Assembly (NCBI GenBank): GCA_026129405.1 | Contig: JAHCID010000013.1 | Span: 1-28,925, forward strand | DNA: 28,925 nt | DNA from: a bacterium | GTDB taxonomy: Bacteria > Desulfobacterota > Binatia > DP-6 | Reading direction: 5' to 3' | Shown: positions 23,837 through 28,925 of the stretch, one piece after another | Position numbering within the stretch: position 1 is the stretch's first letter | How the letters are laid out: each line of letters starts with the position of its first letter | Translations under genes and position numbers: made by a program | The notes under the pieces: generated by a model | What the model was told of the DNA's origin: nothing | Seen by the model: the letters and a program-made list of their open reading frames with translations, nothing else | The model's database searches: none

Positions 23837-25071
23837 GCGAGTCCTTGCGCCATGAACGTGGTGAGCGCCTGGCTGTCGAGGCGGGCGCCGTCGGTGACGT
23901 CGAACACGTGCAGCGTGTCGTGCACCCCGAAGCTCGTGTCGTCGCCGCCGTAGCCGATCGCCGGCAGCGCGGTGAGGTCGTCGGTGAGGACGACGAGGCG
24001 GCCGCCGTCGAGGGCGGAGAGCCCGCGCACGCCGCCGTCGAACTCCTGGAGCGTGAGCGAGGGCAGCGCGGCACCGGTGCCGGCGTCGAAGACGCAGACG
24101 ATCGGCTGGGGGTCGCAGCCGCCGATCCAGCGCGGGCGGCAGCCCGTGGCGTAGACGAGGCCGTCAGCTCCCGTGACCGTGTCGAAGAGCAGCGCGCCGC
24201 ACGGCGAGCCCGCGGGGATGGTGTCGAGGTCGGCGACGACCCGGTACGGGCCGTCGGGCACGTCGGCAGGGTCGTCGTAGGCGCGGATCTGGCGCAGCGA
24301 TGCGCGCGGCGTGTCGCGTACGCTGCGGCGCGCGGTGGCCTGGGCCGGCCGCGCGTCGAAGCCGGGCCGGGGCAGGACGAGGAGGCTCGTGGCGTCGGTG
24401 CCGGTGGCGGCGCACGGCCCCGCGACGCGTCGCCGGCGCTCCGCGCCGAGCGGCGTCGCGACGAAGCCGCCGAAAGGGCTGCCGCCGCTGCAGGCGTAGA
24501 CGTCGCCGTGCCAGAGCGCGAGCGACATCGCGCGACCGGCGGCGGCGGTGGCGGGGCCGTCGTCGCGGCACACGACGCCGGTGTCGAGGCTGGCGACGCG
24601 GTGCTGCGCGCGGCCGCCGAGGACGCAGTAGACCGGCTCGGCCATGACGTCCTCGCAGCCCGCGAGCGGCGGGGCGCAGCGCAGCGCGAGCCGGGCCCGC
24701 GTGCGGCGTCCGGCGGCGTCGCGGAGGCGGGCGCGGAGGACGGTGCGCCGCACGTAGGTGCGGGCCCGCACGGTGACGCGCTCCCACGACATCGCCCAGG
24801 GATCGACCGTCGTCGCACGCCCGAGGCCGCGCATGGTGCTCCGGGCGCCGTCGCAGGCCGCGCCGGCGCCCGGGGCGACGCGCAGGCGGACGTCGAAGGT
24901 GCAGGCGCCGTCCACCGCGGTGCGCGTCGTCCGGCGCAGCGGCACGCCGCTGCCGCCGGTCGCCACCTCGAAGCGGCAGGCGCAGTCGGCGCCGCCGGCA
25001 CGGACGGGCGACGCGGGGAGGAGCAGGGCTACGGCGGCGGACAGGAGCAGACGACGAGCGGCGGCGTGCAT
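23821..25071 (-). CDS. Exported Cys-rich propeller-like protein, first gene of the cytochrome operon
   Basis: A 416-residue protein with a signal peptide (RRLLLSAAVALLLPASPVRA). The mature part is Cys-rich (GADCACRFEV, RCAPPLAGCED, YCVLGG, YACSGG, ATGCRPRWIGGCDPQPIVC), which suggests several disulfides. From about residue 140, repeated short strands such as MSLALWHGDVYACSGG, GLVYATGCRP, RGLSALDGGRLVVLTDDL and DTLHVFDVTDGARL look like a small or partial beta-propeller. I know no named family. It begins with the best ribosome binding site in the window (AAGGAGGT, 5 bases before ATG) and its 3' end overlaps the cytochrome gene, so it is probably a partner of the cytochrome or shares its target. 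Confidence 0.8.
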   Translation of the reverse strand: MHAAARRLLLSAAVALLLPASPVRAGGADCACRFEVATGGSGVPLRRTTRTAVDGACTFDVRLRVAPGAGAACDGARSTMRGLGRATTVDPWAMSWERVTVRARTYVRRTVLRARLRDAAGRRTRARLALRCAPPLAGCEDVMAEPVYCVLGGRAQHRVASLDTGVVCRDDGPATAAAGRAMSLALWHGDVYACSGGSPFGGFVATPLGAERRRRVAGPCAATGTDATSLLVLPRPGFDARPAQATARRSVRDTPRASLRQIRAYDDPADVPDGPYRVVADLDTIPAGSPCGALLFDTVTGADGLVYATGCRPRWIGGCDPQPIVCVFDAGTGAALPSLTLQEFDGGVRGLSALDGGRLVVLTDDLTALPAIGYGGDDTSFGVHDTLHVFDVTDGARLDSQALTTFMAQGLACVSR

Positions 25072-25076
25072 CGTGG

Positions 25077-25137
25077 ACCTCCTTCGCAGACCGACTTGCT
25101 GACGATCTGTCTACGCCGCCGCACCCGGGCTCGACAA
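25077..25137 (-). promoter_or_regulatory. Candidate promoter and ribosome binding site of the cytochrome operon
   Basis: On the minus strand TTGTCG (25137-25132) and TAGACA (25113-25108) are spaced by 18 bases, resembling a sigma-70 promoter with a possible start near 25101. A full AAGGAGGT (25084-25077) precedes ATG 25071. The ribosome site is clear; the promoter is a guess from spacing and from being unusually A/T-rich for this region. Confidence 0.45.
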
Positions 25138-25173
25138 TCGGGTGGGGTGTCGCCGAGAACCGCGGCGCGCCGC

Positions 25174-26271
25174 TCAGCAGGCGAGGACCGTGCGGATGCC
25201 GCGGCCGCTGCGCAGGTCGGCCAGCGCGGCGTCGATCTCGGCGAGCGGCCGGCGCGCGGTGACGAGCGCCCCGAGGTCGAGGTGCCCGGCCTGGTAGAGC
25301 GCGAGCAGGCGCGGGATGTCGCGCACCGCGTGGCAGCTGCCGAGGGCACAGCCGAGGAGCTTCTTCTCCTGGAGGGTGAACAGCGCGGCCGGCATGATCG
25401 TGATCGCCTCGTCGATCGGCGCCGCGCCGACGGCGACGGTCGTGCCGCCGTTGCGGGTGGCGGCGAGGCCGGCCTGGATCAGGGCGGCCCGGCCGACGGC
25501 GTCGAAGGCGTAGTCGACGCCGATGCCGGTGAGCGCCTGGCAGCGCGAGACCACGTCGTCCGCGGCCGGATCGACGAGGTCGGTGGCGCCGAGCCGGGCG
25601 GCGGCCTTGCGCCGCGCGGGCAGCGGATCGCTCGCGACGATGCGCGCGGCGCCGGCGACGCGCGCCCCCTGGACGATGCTGAGCCCGATGCCGCCGAGCC
25701 CCATGACGAGCACCGTCGCGCCGGCCTCGACGCGGGCGGTGTTCAGCACCGCGCCGACGCCGGTCTGCACGGCGCAGCCGATGACGCAGGCGACGTCGAG
25801 CGGCACGCCGTCGGGGACCCGGACCGCGCCGGTGACCGGCACGACGACGCGCTCGGCGAAGGCGCCGAGGCCGACGCCGCGGTAGACGGTGACGGTGCCG
25901 CGGCGCAGCCCGGTGCTGCCGTCGAGATGCGTGTTGGTCGCGATCGCGTTCGCCCGCACGCAGCAGCCGGGCTCGCCGCGCACGCACCAGTAGCAGGTGC
26001 CGCACGGCGGCAGCGGGGTGAGCACGACGGGATCGCCGACGGCGAGCTCGCTCACGCCCGGGCCGAGCACCTCGATCGTACCGGCCGCCTCGTGGCCGAG
26101 GACGATCGGCGTCGGCGACGGAAAGACGCCGTCGACGATGCTCAGGTCGGAGTGGCAGACGCCGCAGTAGCGGACGCGCACGAGCACCTGGCCGGGGCCG
26201 GGCGGATCGATCGTGACGTCGTCGGCGATGGTGAGGGGACGGCCCGCTTCCTCGAGGAGTGCCGCGTGCAT
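25174..26271 (-). CDS. Zinc-dependent NAD alcohol dehydrogenase
   Basis: A 365-residue medium-chain dehydrogenase of the class III type. Catalytic zinc ligands are visible as Cys39 (YCGVCHSD), His in GHEAAG and Cys in VIGCAVQTG. The structural zinc loop is complete (CGTCYWCVRGEPGCC). The Rossmann fold carries VLVMGLGGIGLSIV, with Asp in RIVASDPLPARR pointing to NAD rather than NADP. It oxidises alcohols or reduces aldehydes in the cytoplasm; some relatives use S-hydroxymethyl-glutathione or mycothiol adducts, but that cannot be decided here. The start at 26271 (MHAALLEEAG) gives the normal family length; an upstream in-frame Met would add 12 unusual residues. It lies alone between two exported-protein operons on the same strand. 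Confidence 0.93.
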   Translation of the reverse strand: MHAALLEEAGRPLTIADDVTIDPPGPGQVLVRVRYCGVCHSDLSIVDGVFPSPTPIVLGHEAAGTIEVLGPGVSELAVGDPVVLTPLPPCGTCYWCVRGEPGCCVRANAIATNTHLDGSTGLRRGTVTVYRGVGLGAFAERVVVPVTGAVRVPDGVPLDVACVIGCAVQTGVGAVLNTARVEAGATVLVMGLGGIGLSIVQGARVAGAARIVASDPLPARRKAAARLGATDLVDPAADDVVSRCQALTGIGVDYAFDAVGRAALIQAGLAATRNGGTTVAVGAAPIDEAITIMPAALFTLQEKKLLGCALGSCHAVRDIPRLLALYQAGHLDLGALVTARRPLAEIDAALADLRSGRGIRTVLAC

Positions 26272-26347
26272 CGCGGCCGGGTAGCGCGCGCTTCCCCGCG
26301 TGGTCAAGGACGCCGGGACGGGAGGCCGGGCGTCGTCGGCCGGCGCC

Positions 26348-26382
26348 GCGGGCCGGGGCGTCGCAGGGACGTCCCGGCCCGC
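26348..26382 (-). terminator. 10-bp perfect hairpin after the formamidase operon
   Basis: GCGGGCCGGG and CCCGGCCCGC pair perfectly and an inner CGTC/GACG helix closes the loop. It begins 6 bases after the stop of the second formamidase gene. No T-run follows. Confidence 0.7.
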
Positions 26383-26388
26383 AGGCGC

Positions 26389-27585
26389 TCAGAAGCCGTC
26401 GAGGCCGTTGCGCTGCCCCTCGCTGAACTTGTTGAGGGGCTTCTTCCAGTAGTCCTTCACCTTGAAGTCGGAGGTGAAGAAGCGCTTCGGGACCCGGCCC
26501 ATGACGAGGTTCGTCAGGTCGACCGACTCCGCGATGTTGAAGTCGACGGCGAGGCTCGCGAAGGCGCGCGCGTCGGCGAGCGACAGGCCCTTCTGGTCCT
26601 GGAGGAAGTCGAGGACCTCGGCCAGGGCGGCGTTGAAGGCGACGTCGTGATCGACGTCGATGCCCATCATGATGAAGTGCGTGGGCGTCTCGGCGCGCGG
26701 CACGGTGAGGCCGCCGCCCTTGTGGACGATGAACTGGATGGTGACCGTGTTCGACATCTCGAGGGCGTTGCCCGAGACCTCGCCGTTGCCCTGCACCTCG
26801 TGCGGGTCGCCGGTGAAGAACTGGGCGCCGGTGCGGAACACCGGATAGTAGATGGTGCTGCCCTCTCCGAGGTCGTTCAGGTCCATGTTGCCGCCGTAGG
26901 GGCCGGGCGGCTGCGAGCTGACGACGTTGGCGGACGCCGCCTGCGTGTTCGGGGAGACGTAGGTGTCGGACGCGGCGACGCCCATCGTGCCCTGGAAGGG
27001 CTTCAGCGGGATCTCCACGCCGGGCTTGAAGAGGGCGACGTTGCCCTTCGTGCGGATCAGGCGGACGGTCGAGCTCGAGAGATAGCCGGGCAGGGCGCCG
27101 CCGGAGCTCTGCGCGTTGATGCCGTAGTTGACGCGCGGCTCGACCTTCAGGATGCGGGCCTCGAGCGTGTCGCCGGGCTCGGCACCCTGGACGTAGATCG
27201 GGCCGGTCAGATAGTGGCCGCCGCTGCCGCGCGGCGCCCGGTGGCTGGCCGGGAAGTTGTAGTAGGCGTTGATGACGTCGGGCAGCACCTCCTCCGGCTT
27301 CACCCCGAAGGTGCCGAGGAAGCCGACCGGGTCCATGCCGCTGCCGCCGACGCCGCGCTGCGAGATCGTGTCGATGCGCACGATGGCGCCGCTCGGCACG
27401 GTGAGCGCCGGCGGGGCGTCGCGCGGGAACCAGCCGAGGTACATGTTCTCCGGCGTGGACGGGAGATGGTAGTCGTAGTCCTTCTTCGCGAAGGCGCTCT
27501 GGTGGCCGAGAGCGCCGAGCCCGATCAGGACGGCGAGCGCGGCCGCGGTGACGCCGGCCACGCGAATCTGTGGTGTGATGTTCAT
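26389..27585 (-). CDS. Exported acetamidase/formamidase family protein (copy 2)
   Basis: A 398-residue protein with an N-terminal export or anchor segment (VAGVTAAALAVLIGLGALGH, then SAFA). The FmdA/AmdA fold is shown by DYHLPSTPENMYLGWFPRDA, PALTVPSGAIVRIDTIS, YVQGAEPGDTLEARIL, PYGGNMDLNDLGEGSTIYYP and GDPHEVQGNGEV. These enzymes release ammonia from formamide or acetamide. In most members the last motif reads GDGE; here it is GNGE (Asn267). It has a good ribosome site (GAGGAGAG) and lies 11 bases after the first copy, so both are in one operon. Compared with copy 1 it has insertions near residues 85-110 and 150-170. The mature protein is probably periplasmic. Confidence 0.9.
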   Translation of the reverse strand: MNITPQIRVAGVTAAALAVLIGLGALGHQSAFAKKDYDYHLPSTPENMYLGWFPRDAPPALTVPSGAIVRIDTISQRGVGGSGMDPVGFLGTFGVKPEEVLPDVINAYYNFPASHRAPRGSGGHYLTGPIYVQGAEPGDTLEARILKVEPRVNYGINAQSSGGALPGYLSSSTVRLIRTKGNVALFKPGVEIPLKPFQGTMGVAASDTYVSPNTQAASANVVSSQPPGPYGGNMDLNDLGEGSTIYYPVFRTGAQFFTGDPHEVQGNGEVSGNALEMSNTVTIQFIVHKGGGLTVPRAETPTHFIMMGIDVDHDVAFNAALAEVLDFLQDQKGLSLADARAFASLAVDFNIAESVDLTNLVMGRVPKRFFTSDFKVKDYWKKPLNKFSEGQRNGLDGF

Positions 27586-27596
27586 CGTCACTCTCC

Positions 27597-28715
27597 TCAC
27601 GGCAGCTGGTCGAGGCCCTGGCGCTGGCCTTCGCTGTTGTCCTTGAGCGGCTTCTTCCAGAAATCCGGCTTCTTCTTGAAGTCGCTCACGAAGAAGCGCT
27701 TCGGGATGCGGGCCATGACGAGCTGGGTGAAGTTCACGGTCTCGGAGATGTTCATGTCGATCGCGAGGCTCGCGAACGACATCGCCTCGGACGGCGTGAA
27801 GCCCTTCTCGGCCTGGAGGAAGTCGAGGGCGTTGCGAAGCGCGTTCCGCATCGCGACGTCGAGATCCACGTCGATGCCCATGGTGATGTAGTGCAGCGGC
27901 GTCTCCGCCTGCGGGCCGGTGAGGCCGCCGCCCTTGTGGACGATGAACTGGAAGGTGGCGGTGTTCGATTGCTCGAGCGCGCTGCCGGCGACTTCGCCGT
28001 TGCCCTGCACCTCGTGCGGGTCGCCGGTGAAGAACTGCGCCCCGCTGCGGAACACGGGCAGGTAGAGGCTGGTGCCGATGCCGAGGTCGTTGGTGTCCAT
28101 GTTGCCGCCGAACGGGCCGGGCGGCCGCGAGCTGACGAGGCCCGCGTTGGCGGCGGCGGTGATCGGCGACACGAAGTCGTCGGCCGCAGCCACGGCCATG
28201 ATGCCCTGGAAGGGCTTCAGCGGGATCTCGATCCCGGGCGCGAACAGCGCCCGGCCCTTCTCGATGTAGACCCGCTTGCTGCCCGGGGCGGTGCCCCAGG
28301 GCACGCGCGGCTTGACGTCGAGGATGCGGACCTCGAGCGTGTCGCCCGGCTCGGCGCCCTGGATGTAGATCGGGCCCGTCATGTAGTGCGCGCCCAGCCC
28401 CGACACCGGCGCGACGACCTGCTGGAAGACGGGGATGGCGTCCGCCAGGACGTCCTTCGCGGGGACGCCCGTCTGCTGGATGTTCTGATGCGAGATCGTA
28501 TCGACCGAGACGATCGCGCCGCTCGGGACCGTCAGCACCGGCGGTGCATCGCGTGGGAAGTATCCCCGATACATCGTCGTCGGCTTCGACGGCACGTGGT
28601 AGGTGGGCGATGTTTTCGCGACCACCGCCTGGTGACCGATCGCGACGACGCCGATCAGTCCGGTCACGCCGGCGGCGGCGCCGAACGCGACCCTCGATGC
28701 GAGTTTCTTCTGCAT
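27597..28715 (-). CDS. Exported acetamidase/formamidase family protein (copy 1)
   Basis: A 372-residue paralog of the next gene and first in the operon. The export segment (FGAAAGVTGLIGVVAIGH, then AVVA) is followed by TYHVPSKPTTMYRGYFPRDA, VLTVPSGAIVSVDTIS, YIQGAEPGDTLEVRILDV, FGGNMDTNDLGIGTSLYLP and GDPHEVQGNGEV (Asn239 in place of the usual Asp). Over the last ~130 residues the two copies are very alike (FIVHKGGGLT, MGIDVD, FASLAID, PKRFF, SEGQR). The ATG at 28715 is chosen because GAGGGAGGAG lies just upstream and the export segment starts there. About 210 bases of sequence remain upstream to the window edge; I see no gene in them. Confidence 0.9.
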   Translation of the reverse strand: MQKKLASRVAFGAAAGVTGLIGVVAIGHQAVVAKTSPTYHVPSKPTTMYRGYFPRDAPPVLTVPSGAIVSVDTISHQNIQQTGVPAKDVLADAIPVFQQVVAPVSGLGAHYMTGPIYIQGAEPGDTLEVRILDVKPRVPWGTAPGSKRVYIEKGRALFAPGIEIPLKPFQGIMAVAAADDFVSPITAAANAGLVSSRPPGPFGGNMDTNDLGIGTSLYLPVFRSGAQFFTGDPHEVQGNGEVAGSALEQSNTATFQFIVHKGGGLTGPQAETPLHYITMGIDVDLDVAMRNALRNALDFLQAEKGFTPSEAMSFASLAIDMNISETVNFTQLVMARIPKRFFVSDFKKKPDFWKKPLKDNSEGQRQGLDQLP

Positions 28716-28925
28716 GGCTCCTCCCTCGATGTCGCCCGCGCTCCCCCGGCTCGCCGGGCGCACCGGCGAGAGCAAGGGAGGTGCCCACGCCGCGGGCGTG
28801 TCGCGCCGGGAAGAAGTCGCACGTGGCGTATCCCGCGCCCGAAAAACGAGCGCGCGTGTGCCGGCGCGGCGAGCAATGCGCACGTGGCCGCGGACGCACG
28901 CGCCGGCGGCACACGCGGCGCGGCG

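Noticed and set aside
18476-23953. A plus-strand open frame of about 1825 codons
   Set aside because: It is antisense to the cytochrome and papain-like genes, has low-complexity Arg/Ala/Gly composition and no domain; long open antisense frames are expected at this GC content.
23845-27891. A plus-strand open frame of about 1350 codons
   Set aside because: It is antisense to four genes with clear families (propeller protein, zinc ADH, two formamidases) and has the same uninformative composition.
1-28925. CRISPR arrays, insertion sequences, phage genes, tRNA or rRNA genes
   Set aside because: I saw no regularly spaced repeats, transposase or integrase motifs, and no tRNA-like or rRNA sequence on either strand.
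28716-28925. A possible gene upstream of the first formamidase
   Set aside because: The open frames there are antisense or upstream extensions with no ribosome site and no recognisable sequence; it is more likely a leader and promoter region.

Overview
The window is a very GC-rich bacterial chromosome segment with dense, mostly intact genes and no insertion sequence, phage, CRISPR, tRNA or rRNA that I can see. Most genes encode exported, often cysteine-rich proteins: a Tat-exported amidase, a lipoprotein, c-type cytochrome/beta-propeller proteins, and secreted hydrolases. Together with a sigma-54 activator fragment and an LPS-type heptosyltransferase, this suggests an environmental Gram-negative of the former Deltaproteobacteria / Binatota kind. 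That placement is inferred from gene style only; no marker gene is present.

Layout. 2-646: 3' end of a sigma-54 activator-like gene whose AAA+ part looks degenerate. 663-1811 (-): family 9 glycosyltransferase. 1855-3551 (+): two coupled genes, a MauE-type membrane protein fused to a thioredoxin-like domain and an exported CSHC thioredoxin. 3561-4913 (-): membrane metallophosphoesterase. 5060-7137 (+): PQQ-type beta-propeller enzyme interrupted by two frameshifts. 7121-7684 (-): GDT1/TMEM165 cation exporter led by a clear yybP-ykoY (Mn2+) riboswitch. 8043-10265 (+): exported CocE-type hydrolase. 10293-11129 (-): AmpD-like amidase with a damaged SH3 tail. 11271-13274 (+): exported nucleosidase (frameshifted tail), then an enoyl-CoA hydratase. 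13286-14692 (-): exported DUF900-type alpha/beta hydrolase. 14860-15996 (+): lipoprotein with the C-terminal copper site of PHM-type monooxygenases. 16007-16420 (-): small membrane protein. 18473-16493 (-): operon of a small unknown protein and a Tat amidase. 25071-18746 (-): three-gene operon of exported proteins (Cys-rich propeller protein, propeller plus two-heme cytochrome, papain/NlpC-like protein). 25174-26271 (-): zinc alcohol dehydrogenase. 28715-26389 (-): tandem pair of exported acetamidase/formamidase paralogs.

How it fits together. Two separate loci (16.5-18.5 kb and 26.4-28.7 kb) encode periplasmic amide hydrolases, suggesting that the cell releases ammonia from small amides outside the cytoplasm. 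Redox and cofactor themes recur: a thiol-disulfide pair, a PQQ-like propeller, a di-heme propeller, a PHM-like copper lipoprotein and a manganese-responsive exporter. Three genes contain local frame changes in GC-only stretches, so assembly or sequencing indels are as likely as true decay. The most interesting candidates are the PHM-like lipoprotein with only one recognisable copper site, the unusual operon at 18.7-25.1 kb with a Cys module shared with the PQQ protein, and the paired formamidases that both carry GNGE in place of GDGE.
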